From positions 248,001 to 312,000 of the forward strand of contig JABCZL010000005.1 of the NCBI GenBank assembly GCA_013289685.1: DNA of 64,000 bases. The letters are read 5' to 3'. The notes beneath the pieces were generated by a model. It saw nothing but the letters and a program-made list of their open reading frames with translations. It had not been told where the DNA came from and did no database searches. Below are positions 35,355 through 43,977 of the stretch, piece by piece (position 1 is the stretch's first letter; the number at the start of each line of letters is the position of its first letter). The stretch comes from Acidobacteriota bacterium (GTDB lineage: Bacteria; Acidobacteriota; Terriglobia; Terriglobales; Acidobacteriaceae). The translations under genes were made by a program, and so were the position numbers.

Positions 35355-36011
35355 ATGGCAATCAACGCAACCCGAACTCAGCAGACAACCGTCAACGCCG
35401 TGGTGCAAGCGGCTTTGTCGAAGGAAGGGAGCGCCCGCCGCACGGAGGGTTCGTCCGTGGCTGCTTCGGACGCACCTCGCAAGCACTTGGGCTACGGCCT
35501 GCCGTGCGCGAAATGCCACCTGTACTATCCCGCCGATCTCGATGTCTGCCCCACCTGCAAGCACAACCAGCGGGTTTCGCCGGTCGTTCCAAAAATACCG
35601 CCGAAAGTGGCGCAGGCTGCCGTCGACCCGATTCCGGATACGGCCGTGGTCGAGCAGGAGCGCGAGGAGTTTCTACGTCAGTTCAAGTCGCAGCTGATGG
35701 AGGCGCACGCCGGAGTGGTGGACGCTCCGGAATCGGTGTGCAAATTCGGCGAGCATCATTCCGGCGAGCCGGCCCGCGCGGAAATCTGCCAGGCCTGTTA
35801 CGAACGCCTGCAGGAGCGGCTGGATGTTTTCGAAGCGGCCCTGCACCTTGAACTGAAAGAAGCCGCGCAGATTATTTACGATGCGGTGTGGGCCGATCCA
35901 TCCGATCCCACCAAGACGTATCAGAACGCAGCCAGTGCCCTGCTGACCGAACTGCGCAAGCGCGCGGGAATGACCACGCTGCTGGGGCCGTTCCAACCGC
36001 TGTCGCACTAG
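35355..36011 (+). CDS. Zinc-ribbon-like protein of unknown function
   Basis: 218 residues, cytoplasmic (no signal). GGGGGAG lies eight bases before the ATG. Residues 50-72 contain CAKC and CPTC pairs (CxxC-x11-CxxC), a likely zinc ribbon, and residues 127-146 contain a further Cys-His cluster with CQAC. The C-terminal half is helical with a possible coiled coil. I do not recognise the family beyond this. It stands alone, behind the TPR gene and convergent with the next gene. Confidence 0.7.
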   Translation: MAINATRTQQTTVNAVVQAALSKEGSARRTEGSSVAASDAPRKHLGYGLPCAKCHLYYPADLDVCPTCKHNQRVSPVVPKIPPKVAQAAVDPIPDTAVVEQEREEFLRQFKSQLMEAHAGVVDAPESVCKFGEHHSGEPARAEICQACYERLQERLDVFEAALHLELKEAAQIIYDAVWADPSDPTKTYQNAASALLTELRKRAGMTTLLGPFQPLSH

Positions 36012-36057
36012 ACGGGTGTTCTCGTCGCGAGCAATCCTCCAACTCGCCGGACTCGCC

Positions 36058-36564
36058 TTACTCTGTTTTGATTCCTACCCACTTCTTTCCGGCGTAGAGC
36101 TTATAGCCCGGGCCGTCCTCGACCAGCTTCAACGGGACGGCACGATGCAGCGCCGAATCGGTCTGCCAGGACGCGCTGAGGACGTCGTGGTTGGAGACGT
36201 CCATCACAACAAATTTCCCGTCGGCGGTAAAGCCGAAGCCATACTGCCCCGGCGCCAGTTCGGATCCGCCGACATTAAGCTTGGTTTCCGTGATCAGCAT
36301 GCCCTGGTATTTTTCCTGGACCCCCGTGGAATAACCGGATACGTCCACCAGCGCGGCTAACATCATCTTGCCGTCGGCCAGCTGAAATCCAACGGCGTTG
36401 CGCAGCTGCACCGGCGCCTTCTGGCCGCGGAAGAAATATTCCGCCGGGACCGCCTTTTGCACCTCATCGCTGCTGAGTATGTGCTTCGACGCCGGCTGGG
36501 CTACGGCCGACGCAAGCATAACGAGAGTGAAGGCGCATAGGATCGCCAAACGGGTATTCTTCAT
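36058..36564 (-). CDS. Exported protein of unknown function
   Basis: 168 residues with a signal peptide (1-22, ending VAQ). The mature part is beta-rich ('GMLITETKLNVGGSELAPGQYGFGF'-type strands) and has no Cys or recognisable catalytic motif. The pattern 'GGxxLxPGxYGFGFTxDGKFVVMD' resembles small DUF2911-like or lipocalin-like exported proteins of Acidobacteriota, but I cannot assign it. It is divergent from the peptidase E gene. Confidence 0.72.
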   Translation of the reverse strand: MKNTRLAILCAFTLVMLASAVAQPASKHILSSDEVQKAVPAEYFFRGQKAPVQLRNAVGFQLADGKMMLAALVDVSGYSTGVQEKYQGMLITETKLNVGGSELAPGQYGFGFTADGKFVVMDVSNHDVLSASWQTDSALHRAVPLKLVEDGPGYKLYAGKKWVGIKTE

Positions 36565-36639
36565 GAGAGTCGTCCTCGAGTGTGGGAGTGAAACGTGCTC
36601 CCGGGAACTCTAATCGTTCTGAAGAGTGGGCGCAAATCG

Positions 36640-37467
36640 ATGTCAAAGGCGATTGTTGCTATCGGTGGCGGAGAGATAAGAACAAGAGGAACCGCTGCGA
36701 TTGATCGGGAGATTATCCGGCTCTCAAACAAGAAGAATCCCAGGCTTCTTTTCATCCCAACCGCAAGTTCGGATTCCGAAAGATATTGGAAACACGTCCA
36801 GGAATATTTCGGCGGCTTCTTGAAATGCAGGACCGACGTCCTGTTCCTCATCAAGGGGCAACTATCGAAAGCGCAAGCCCGGGGTAAGATATTATCGGCG
36901 GATATCGTGTACGTTGGTGGTGGGAACACCCTGCAGATGATGCGGGTTTGGAGGCGCCTGGGTGTCGATGAATTTCTCAGGGAGGCCTATGAGAATGGTG
37001 TCGTGCTCTCGGGCATTAGTGCAGGCGCGATCTGCTGGTTTGATTCCGGGCATTCTGATTCGATGTCTTTTTACAACCCCCAACAGTGGAAATACATAAA
37101 CGTGGGAGGCCTGGGCCTGATCGAGGGGATATATTGCCCGCACTACAGCGGCATGACCCGAGGCGTGCCGCGCAGAAAAGATTTCCGTGACATGATTCGA
37201 AAGACGGGTGGGATTGGAATTGCGGTTGAGAACAACTGCGCTATCGAAATCATAAACGGCCGGTTCTACCGCGTTATCCAATCGAAAGCGCGTGCGCGTG
37301 CATACAAGGTTTACCAACGCGGCGGCGAAGTGGTAGCGGAACAGATTCGCCGGCAGAAACAACTTACGCCGGTTGAGCTTTGGCCTGCCGGCCAGCAAAG
37401 ATCTGATTGGCTTAGGCTTGAGACTGGCTATGCCGACAATTTCGCTTTGCCCGCAAGATTCGGATAG
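36640..37467 (+). CDS. Peptidase E-like (S51 family) serine peptidase / cyanophycinase-like protein
   Basis: 275 residues from ATG at 36640; an in-frame ATG at 36595 would add 15 residues with no family match. It has the class I glutamine-amidotransferase-like fold of S51: 'AIVAIGGGE' near the start, 'YVGGGNTLQMM' (about 91-101), the nucleophile in GISAGA (Ser127) and a His in 'YCPHY' (His168). Known members are alpha-aspartyl dipeptidase (PepE) and cyanophycinase; here the short length fits PepE. Base composition is visibly more AT-rich than that of the neighbours, a hint of transfer. Only 35 bases (or 8 to the alternative start) separate it from the ada gene. Confidence 0.85.
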   Translation: MSKAIVAIGGGEIRTRGTAAIDREIIRLSNKKNPRLLFIPTASSDSERYWKHVQEYFGGFLKCRTDVLFLIKGQLSKAQARGKILSADIVYVGGGNTLQMMRVWRRLGVDEFLREAYENGVVLSGISAGAICWFDSGHSDSMSFYNPQQWKYINVGGLGLIEGIYCPHYSGMTRGVPRRKDFRDMIRKTGGIGIAVENNCAIEIINGRFYRVIQSKARARAYKVYQRGGEVVAEQIRRQKQLTPVELWPAGQQRSDWLRLETGYADNFALPARFG

Positions 37468-37502
37468 TCCGCTGCGTGCGCCTCGCCTACGCTTTCCTTA
37501 CT

Positions 37503-38636
37503 ATGACTACCAATGCCATACTCACAGCGGAAAGCCTGGAGCCAATGTCTGTTCGTCAACCCAAAGCGACGACTCAATCGGACGAGAGAGTCGACGACCC
37601 ACGTTGGAATGCCGTGGTGGCGCGCGACGCCGCTCGCGACGGAGAATTCGTCTTCGCCGTTTCGAGCACCGGTGTTTACTGCCGGCCATCGTGCGCGGCG
37701 CGCCGGCCGCGGCGGGAAAACGTTCAGTTCTTCATCCGTCCGGAACAAGCCGAGCAGGCTGGATACCGGGCCTGCCTGCGCTGCCGGCCTAAGTCTTTCC
37801 ATGGGAACACAGAGTCGGACGGCGTGAAGGCGATTTGCCGCTTCATCGAGCAGCATCTCGACGGGCCGTTGACGTTGGGTCGGCTGGGCACGGAATTTCA
37901 TCAGAGTCCGTTTCATCTGCAGCGCCGGTTCAAGGCGGTGCTGGGCATTACGCCGCGCGAGTACGCCGACTCCTGCCGGCTGCGGATGCTGAAACGCAAC
38001 CTGCAAGCCGGAGACACGGTTACCCGGGCTATGTACGACGCCGGATACGGTTCCAGCAGCCGGCTCTACGAGCGCACCGCGTCGCAGCTGGGCATGACGC
38101 CTGACAAGTACCGCCGCGGTGCCATCGCCGCGGCGATTCGTTATACCTGCGCCGATTCGCCGCTGGGGCGAATGCTGATCGCGGCGACCGAGCGCGGGAT
38201 TTGTTCCATCCAGTTTGCCCGCTCCGATGACGAGTTGATGGAGGGCCTGAAACGCGAGTTCCCATTCGCCGCCCGCAAGGTGGATGAAGGTGGGCTGCGA
38301 TCCTGGGTGGGCGCCTTGCTCAGGCACATGCGCGGCAAAGACCTGGACTCGTCGTTGCCGCTCGACATCCGCGCTACGGCCTTCCAGCGGCGGGTGTGGA
38401 CGTATCTGCAATCCATTCCATTCGGGGCAACGCGGTCCTACAGCCAGGTCGCCAAGGGCATCGGACGGCCCAGCGCCACCCGTGCTGTCGCCCGCGCCTG
38501 TGCAACGAATCCTGTAGCGGTCGCGATCCCGTGCCATCGCGTGGTTCGCGGAGACGGCAGTATGGGGGGATATCGGTGGGGCGTCGAGCGCAAGAAGACT
38601 CTGCTGGAAATGGAGCACGCTGCTGTAGAGACGTAG
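37503..38636 (+). CDS. ada: Ada: methylphosphotriester sensor, AraC activator and O6-methylguanine-DNA methyltransferase
   Basis: 377 residues from the ATG at 37503; GTG at 37476 and ATG at 37545 are possible alternatives, and no start has a strong ribosome-binding site. N-terminal Ada zinc domain with four Cys (C60, C64, C91, C94; the first lies in 'GVYCRPSC' and is the methylphosphotriester acceptor in E. coli), then an AraC-type helix-turn-helix (about 108-205), then the MGMT domain with the acceptor Cys344 in 'IPCHRV'. It repairs alkylated DNA and, when methylated, activates its own and related genes. All three parts look intact. Its last codons and stop lie inside a family-1 palindrome. 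Confidence 0.95.
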   Translation: MTTNAILTAESLEPMSVRQPKATTQSDERVDDPRWNAVVARDAARDGEFVFAVSSTGVYCRPSCAARRPRRENVQFFIRPEQAEQAGYRACLRCRPKSFHGNTESDGVKAICRFIEQHLDGPLTLGRLGTEFHQSPFHLQRRFKAVLGITPREYADSCRLRMLKRNLQAGDTVTRAMYDAGYGSSSRLYERTASQLGMTPDKYRRGAIAAAIRYTCADSPLGRMLIAATERGICSIQFARSDDELMEGLKREFPFAARKVDEGGLRSWVGALLRHMRGKDLDSSLPLDIRATAFQRRVWTYLQSIPFGATRSYSQVAKGIGRPSATRAVARACATNPVAVAIPCHRVVRGDGSMGGYRWGVERKKTLLEMEHAAVET

Positions 38637-38650
38637 CTGGCTACGTCTCT
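38627..38650. repeat. Dispersed palindrome family 1, copy 2
   Basis: Perfect inverted repeat with 11-base arms (AGAGACGTAGC / GCTACGTCTCT) and a TG loop. The stop codon of ada (TAG, 38634-38636) lies within the left arm, so the element supplies the end of the gene. It likely forms the transcript-end hairpin. Confidence 0.78.
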
Positions 38651-38786
38651 CTCGCGGATCGTTGCGAACGAGAGGGTGCCAACAGGGTTACGTCGCCAAG
38701 GCCCCGCGGGTTTGACTCCGCAATTTAGTGGCGCTTAAATTGGGCTAGCGGGAAAGTTTTCTCTACTCTCTCGCAGAGGGGGGCTT

Positions 38787-40118
38787 ATGCGGGTAGAAGC
38801 GGCGACCTTGGTGGTTCTTGTGGTGAGCGCTGCGATGTGCGGATGCGGCAGCGGGAGCCGAGGAAACCAAACTACGACGCCAATCATAACTTGGGCAACC
38901 CCAGGGGCCATTATCTACGGCACGGCACTCGGTGCGACGCAGTTGAATGCAACGGCAAGCGTACCGGGCACGTTCGCCTACACGCCAGCTGCCGGAACGG
39001 TGCTTGCGGCGGGATCGCAGCCCTTGTCCGTGACCTTCACGCCTACCGACACGACCAACTACACTAGCGCCGCGGCCAAGGTCACGCTGATGGTCAACCC
39101 GACGGCCCCGGTTATCTCCACGAGTACGGGGAATGGTGCACAGCATGGCGCCGTGATCGTCAGCCTGTCCGACACGACCCCAAGTGCTCTTATCTACTAC
39201 ACGGTCGATGGGACCACGCCCACGGCAACTTCGCAGCAGTACCAGGCGCCCTTTCTGGTGGCTTCAAACCTAGCGGTCGAAGCGACTGCGATCGCTGCAG
39301 GGAACTCCAGCACGGTGGCGAGCCAGAGCTTCTCGCCCAACATTCCGTCGGGGACGTTGGTCTGGAGCGACGAGTTTGCGAACACTACGGGTTCGCCGGC
39401 ACAGCCTGATCCCACAATCTGGGCCTACGACACGGGCAACAGCGGCTTTGGCAACAATGAACTGGAAACCTACTGTGCCTGGGGGTCGTCGACTTCGCCG
39501 TGCAGCACGACGAATCCCAGTGAGTATGTGGGAACAGACGGCTATCTGCACATCGTGGCGCAGCAGCCGTCGTCCGGGGTATATACGTCGGCGCGGATGA
39601 AGACGCAAGGTCTGTTCAGTTTTCAGTATGGTCGAATTGAGTTTCGCGCCCAGGTGCCGGAGGCTCAGGGTTTTTGGCCAGCGAACTGGCTACTGGGCAA
39701 CAACATCGCCAACGTGAACTGGCCGGCCTGCGGCGAACAGGACGTGCTCGAGCGCGTCAATGCCGCCCTCACGCCGGATTGGAATGAGGGCTCCGTTCAC
39801 GGGACGGGATTCACCGACGGGACTGGACTCGGGACGAAATATAACTTCCCAAGCGGACAGACGGCTGGGGGCGAGTTTCATACCTACGACATGGCGTGGT
39901 CCCCGGGTTCGGTGTCGTATTCCATCGATGGCAACACCTATGCCACCTTCACGCCCTCCAGCCTTAGCGCCGGCATGGTCTGGCCTTTCGATGCCGGGCA
40001 GGCCAATTTCATCATTCTGAATCTGGCGATTGGCGGGTCGTATCCCGGACCACCCGATAACACCACTCCGTTCCCGTCGGAGATGCTGATCGACTACGTG
40101 CGGATCTACACGAACTAA
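38787..40118 (+). CDS. Secreted glycoside hydrolase family 16 beta-glucanase with Ig-like and chitobiase-C-terminal-like modules
   Basis: 443 residues. The N-terminus is a lipoprotein-like signal (cysteines at 18 and 20). Residues 30-105 form an Ig-like domain ('ITWATPGAIIYGTAL', 'VTFTPTDTTNY' as in bacterial MBG-type repeats), residues 108-182 a 'chitobiase/beta-hexosaminidase C-terminal'-type domain ('ALIYYTVDGTTPT'), and residues 190-443 the GH16 catalytic domain. The active site is E317-Q-D319-V-L-E322, i.e. the ExDxxE motif intact (nucleophile E317, acid/base E322). Likely a laminarinase or related endo-beta-1,3-glucanase. GGGGGG precedes the ATG. Confidence 0.92.
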   Translation: MRVEAATLVVLVVSAAMCGCGSGSRGNQTTTPIITWATPGAIIYGTALGATQLNATASVPGTFAYTPAAGTVLAAGSQPLSVTFTPTDTTNYTSAAAKVTLMVNPTAPVISTSTGNGAQHGAVIVSLSDTTPSALIYYTVDGTTPTATSQQYQAPFLVASNLAVEATAIAAGNSSTVASQSFSPNIPSGTLVWSDEFANTTGSPAQPDPTIWAYDTGNSGFGNNELETYCAWGSSTSPCSTTNPSEYVGTDGYLHIVAQQPSSGVYTSARMKTQGLFSFQYGRIEFRAQVPEAQGFWPANWLLGNNIANVNWPACGEQDVLERVNAALTPDWNEGSVHGTGFTDGTGLGTKYNFPSGQTAGGEFHTYDMAWSPGSVSYSIDGNTYATFTPSSLSAGMVWPFDAGQANFIILNLAIGGSYPGPPDNTTPFPSEMLIDYVRIYTN

Positions 40119-40141
40119 GTCACGACCTAGCGGGGCGCAGC

Positions 40142-41677
40142 TTAATCCGAAGCATCGGACGCTTTGGCACCAGAGGAAAGTCCGAACTTCGGATTCTTGC
40201 TCTTGCACGCCGCCGCCACTTGCGGATCAAACGCCGGCAGAGGCTTCAGGGCTGCGGAAGGCTGGCGAGTAGCTTGGACGATGGGAATCATACAGTCGGC
40301 GTAAAGGCCGTTGCCTTTCTTGATATTGCCGTACACGAAACCGGCATCCAGACAAACTTTCTTGATTTGCTCACAGGGCGCGTCCGTGCGAGCTGTGGCG
40401 GCTATGGGAGGAAGCGAAGGTGTTGATACTGGAGGTGGAGAGGTGGGCGAAAGGCGCGCGGCTGCGCTCGCCGGAGGTTTCGCGGGCGGTACGCTAGGTC
40501 TCTTAGCTGTGCTGGTGGTCGAGGGGTCTGCTTTTTTCGGTTGCGGCGCCGCCGCCGGTGCGGGGCTCAGGCTCTGGGGGGACGACGGGGCTTGCTGACC
40601 GCTGGGCACGCTGGGTGTCGGGGTAACGTTCACCACGGCAGGCGGAACAGAGGAGCGCTTCGCCGAGTCGGCGAAATGGATCGAGACGCCAATTGCGGCG
40701 ATGGCGAGCACAGCCAGTACCGCTGAAACGGCAATCCATGGAGTGCTCTTTTTTGCCGGCTCCGCAGTGGGCGTGGCATAGCTGGTTGCGCTGCGCGCAC
40801 TCACGGCGCGCGAGTGCCCGGAGGTGGTGTCGCGGCGCAGCCGCTTCAAGTCCGCGCGCAGGTCGCTCGCGGTTTGGTAACGCAAATCCGCCTCTTTCTC
40901 AAGCAATTTGGTGATGGTGCGGTCCAACTCAGCGGGAATGGCGGGGTTCACCTGTGCTGCGGAAGGCGGAGCGCTGTGCAGGATGGCGTCAAAGATTGCG
41001 GCGGAGGTGGTGCCTGCAAAAGCCTGCCGGCCAGTCACCATTTCGTAGAGCACGATGCCGAGCGAGAACAGATCGGTCCTCGGATCGAGCGCCTTGCCCA
41101 GCGCCTGCTCGGGCGACATGTACGCGATAGTCCCCAGGACCATGCCCGTGCTGGTCAACTGGGGATCTTGGCGAGTTGCTTCCACCGGATCGCCGACCGC
41201 AATGCGGTCCGCGACCTTGGCCAGGCCAAAGTCAAGAATTTTGGCGTGGCCGCGCTTGGTGACGAAGATGTTGGCAGGTTTGATGTCGCGATGCACGATG
41301 CGCTCGCTGTGGGCCGCATCCAGCGCGTCGGCGATCTCAATGCCAAGGGACAAGACTCGATCGGTTTCGAGCGGACGTCCGCCGATCAGATGCCGCAACG
41401 TAACGCCGTCCAGGAATTCCATGGCGATGAAGGCCTGCCCTTCCTCCTCGCCGATGTCGTAGATGGTGCAGATGTTGGGATGATTCAGCGCCGACGCGGC
41501 CTGCGCCTCACGCCGAAAACGCGCCAGGGACTGGGGATCGCTGGCCAATTCCGGAGGAAGAAACTTCAGCGCGACCGGCCGATGTAGGCGGGTGTCTTCC
41601 GCTTTGTACACCACACCCATGCCCCCGCCACCGATTTGCTCAAGAATGCGGTAGTGAGAAATCGTATCGCCGGCCAC
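40142..41677 (-). CDS. Membrane-anchored Hanks-type Ser/Thr protein kinase
   Basis: 511 residues from a GTG start. Complete kinase domain: glycine loop [12 protein letters not shown] (15-26), catalytic Lys38, HRDIKPAN (129-136) and DFG (149-151), and the APE-like motif in 'AYMSPEQ'. A single membrane helix lies at about 314-333, followed by a Pro/Ser/Ala-rich linker and a small C-terminal domain with two Cys ('[13 protein letters not shown]', 'YADCMIP') outside the membrane. The external part may sense a ligand. It is convergent with the GH16 gene and has no adjacent phosphatase. Such kinases are abundant in Acidobacteriota. Confidence 0.93.
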   Translation of the reverse strand: MAGDTISHYRILEQIGGGGMGVVYKAEDTRLHRPVALKFLPPELASDPQSLARFRREAQAASALNHPNICTIYDIGEEEGQAFIAMEFLDGVTLRHLIGGRPLETDRVLSLGIEIADALDAAHSERIVHRDIKPANIFVTKRGHAKILDFGLAKVADRIAVGDPVEATRQDPQLTSTGMVLGTIAYMSPEQALGKALDPRTDLFSLGIVLYEMVTGRQAFAGTTSAAIFDAILHSAPPSAAQVNPAIPAELDRTITKLLEKEADLRYQTASDLRADLKRLRRDTTSGHSRAVSARSATSYATPTAEPAKKSTPWIAVSAVLAVLAIAAIGVSIHFADSAKRSSVPPAVVNVTPTPSVPSGQQAPSSPQSLSPAPAAAPQPKKADPSTTSTAKRPSVPPAKPPASAAARLSPTSPPPVSTPSLPPIAATARTDAPCEQIKKVCLDAGFVYGNIKKGNGLYADCMIPIVQATRQPSAALKPLPAFDPQVAAACKSKNPKFGLSSGAKASDASD

Positions 41678-41817
41678 GTTGCCCGCCTTACTGGACGAGG
41701 AATGTTAGGCGGAAACGAGGGCTGAGTCAACGGGGACGCGGCTGGAATCAGGAACGAAGACACTTCAGATCGCCCAATCCATTCGGGCGAGCGAGGGCGC
41801 GGAAGAAAATGCCGTTT

Positions 41818-43140
41818 TCAGGCGGTGCCAGTCGATTCGTTCTTGCGCACGGCCAGCCAATTTAAGAGTCCCAGGGCGATCGTCGCGCCGACGATCAAGG
41901 ATTGGCCGAAGTCCACCTGCGTGAGCAGCGCGGCGCAGATAAGGACTGCAAGCGCGGCCAGAATATTCCCCGCCGGCAAACGGAAGCTGGCAGTTCCCGG
42001 TTGCTTGCGCCGGAGTACGGGCAGCGCGGCGCAGCACACGGCGTAATAGAGCAGGCGTGCAACGGCGGAGAGCGTGACATTCCACTTGAATTCGCCGCTC
42101 AGCGCGAAGCCCCAGACCAGCGCGGAAAATACCAGAATGGAAACGTACGGGGTGTGAAAGCGTGGATGAATCGCAGCGAAAGGTTTGGGGAAATCTCCTT
42201 GCTCGGCCAGCGCGTACGTTACCCGCGGCATGCCGAGAATCTTCGCACTCAGATATCCATAGAAAGAGATGAGCGCGCCCACCGCGACCAGGGCAGCTCC
42301 GAAAGAGCCGACCGCGACCCGGGCCACGTCGGCCAAGGGACGCTCGCTGTTGGCCGCGTCCGGAAGCACTCCGATGACAACCCACTGAATGAGCGCGTAA
42401 ATCACGGTGCAGACCACGAGGGCGGTAAACAGCGCGAAGGGAGCATCGCGGCGAGGATCCTTGGCCTCGCTCATGGGCGCCAGAGCGGTTTCGAAACCTC
42501 CGTAGGCAAAGACCAGCAGCAACAGGGCGTTCAACCACTGGTGGGTTGTAACCGCCGCAGTTGGACCCGGGGCGATTGCGGCGTGATGCGCATGCAGCGC
42601 GAACAGTCCCATTCCAATGACCGCGAATAGCGGCACCAGTTTCGCGGCCGTGAAGAAGTTGCTGACTTGCGCGCCCGCCCGCACCCCGCACACATTGATG
42701 AAGGCAAGCACGCCCACCAGCACAGTGAGGACGAGTGCGCGGGGCAGCGGGTCGGTGGCATGCGGCCAAAACTCGCCGAGATATTTCACAAACAAATTGG
42801 CATTGGCCGCGGGGGCTGCCACCTGCCCCAGGCAGAGCATCCATGCCATCTGAATGCCCATCCCGCGCCCGAAGGCCGCCCGCGCGTACAGGTAGGGCCC
42901 ACCGGCCTGCTGAAATTGCGAAGCCACTTCGGCGAAGCAGGCGAAAATCACGACCATGCCGGCTCCGGCCAGCAGCACCGCTATTGGGCTGAACCTCCCG
43001 AGGAGGCCTGCGATGGTAGAGGGAAGTCCGAATACGCCGCTGCCGATCACGGAGTTGACGACCAGGGCGGTCAGGCTCCAGCGGCCGATAGCGCGGACTA
43101 GTTGGCGGTGCAGCGTGGTTCCCGGGGCGGATTCCGGCAT
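41818..43140 (-). CDS. APC-family amino acid permease
   Basis: 440 residues with about twelve hydrophobic helices. The start 'LTALVVNSVIGSGVFGLPSTIAG' is the unwound first helix of the APC superfamily with the G-S-G motif that binds the amino-acid backbone. A 'YLYARAAFG' segment and the loop 'EAKDPRRDAPFAL' are also typical. It imports or exchanges an amino acid or amine; specificity cannot be told. It stands alone, 140 bases past the kinase gene and in the same direction. Confidence 0.92.
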   Translation of the reverse strand: MPESAPGTTLHRQLVRAIGRWSLTALVVNSVIGSGVFGLPSTIAGLLGRFSPIAVLLAGAGMVVIFACFAEVASQFQQAGGPYLYARAAFGRGMGIQMAWMLCLGQVAAPAANANLFVKYLGEFWPHATDPLPRALVLTVLVGVLAFINVCGVRAGAQVSNFFTAAKLVPLFAVIGMGLFALHAHHAAIAPGPTAAVTTHQWLNALLLLVFAYGGFETALAPMSEAKDPRRDAPFALFTALVVCTVIYALIQWVVIGVLPDAANSERPLADVARVAVGSFGAALVAVGALISFYGYLSAKILGMPRVTYALAEQGDFPKPFAAIHPRFHTPYVSILVFSALVWGFALSGEFKWNVTLSAVARLLYYAVCCAALPVLRRKQPGTASFRLPAGNILAALAVLICAALLTQVDFGQSLIVGATIALGLLNWLAVRKNESTGTA

Positions 43141-43528
43141 CGCGCGTTTGTATCATAGATGGCCTGTGCTTGGGCGAACCGAGATGGCATGTGCGCCGGG
43201 CTTCGCCCTGGCTTGGACGGCCGAGAGCCTGCCCTGAGCCTGTCGAAGGGCGGCCGTCGCCACAAGATCCACTGGAATGACTTGGCGGGTGACTTTGGAC
43301 AGAGGATGAATGCACTAATGGTGGCGGATGAAATTCCTGCTCACAAAAGACCTCTCTTAACTGTCTCGACAAATCTCTGCGCTACGCGTGGAAAGCCGCG
43401 CCAATCATGGCGTTTAGCGGCGGTGACCTTTTATTGCCCCAAGGTAATGTGAGAATTACGAAAGGCGCATGCCCGTGGGACATCTATTCGCTACGCGTTG
43501 CCGATGAGATGGTGGGGAGACAAACCGA
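43141..43528. other. Intergenic region with repeat copy D
   Basis: 388 bases between two divergent genes. Apart from the family-3 repeat at 43193-43266 and the promoters that must be here, I see no gene. An overlapping frame from 43407 has no ribosome-binding site and its composition is unlike coding sequence. Confidence 0.6.
43193..43266. repeat. Dispersed repeat family 3, copy D
   Basis: GCCGGGCTTCGCCCTGG, then TTGGACGGCCGAG, then AGCCTGCCCTGAGC..GTCGAAGG, then GCGGCCGTCGCCAC. Same block order as copies A and C, in the same orientation as C. Confidence 0.72.
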
Positions 43529-43918
43529 ATGGCCATCGACGACATGGACGACCTTCATCTCCGAATCGCGCGCGTCACCGAGGATCTGCGAACGATCCAG
43601 CAGGAACTCAACTGCGCCGCCATGCAGGCTCCCAGCGACCCAGAGCTCATGGAATCGCTCAACTCGCTTTCAGAGACGGAGCCCATCGACACCTTGCGCT
43701 CGGCTCTCGACCAGATGCGTCATTTTCTGTGGTTCTATTCGCAGGTGATGAGCAACGAACCCGAGCTAGGAGACAAATTGCGCCAAGCAGGTCCGGCAAA
43801 AACCGCGAGCGATGAAACGCCAAAGACCGGAAGCTCTTTCCTCGATCAGCTCTCTCGCACCGACGAACTGATGCTGCTCCATCATCTGGCCGACGCAAGA
43901 CGCCGCAAGCCTAACTAG
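43529..43918 (+). CDS. Small cytoplasmic protein of unknown function
   Basis: 129 residues, acidic, mostly helical with a likely coiled coil at 5-35 ('DLHLRIARVTEDLRTIQQEL'), no Cys-rich or membrane segment. GGGGAG lies nine bases before the ATG, and codon use is like that of its neighbours, so it is probably a real gene. I cannot assign a family. It ends 14 bases before a family-1 palindrome. Confidence 0.65.
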   Translation: MAIDDMDDLHLRIARVTEDLRTIQQELNCAAMQAPSDPELMESLNSLSETEPIDTLRSALDQMRHFLWFYSQVMSNEPELGDKLRQAGPAKTASDETPKTGSSFLDQLSRTDELMLLHHLADARRRKPN

Positions 43919-43932
43919 GTCCAAGTTCGTAG

Positions 43933-43952
43933 AGAAGTAGCTCGCTACGTCT
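43933..43952. repeat. Dispersed palindrome family 1, copy 3
   Basis: Arms AGAAGTAGC and GCTACGTCT with a TC loop; one A-G mismatch relative to copies 1 and 2. It lies between two convergent genes, as copy 1 does. Confidence 0.7.
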
Positions 43953-43977
43953 TCCCAGCCGCGCGAGATCAGCTCCG

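Noticed and set aside
43407..43748. 113-residue + strand frame overlapping the 43529 gene
   Set aside because: Overlaps the better supported frame, which has GGGGAG before its ATG, and has no ribosome-binding site.
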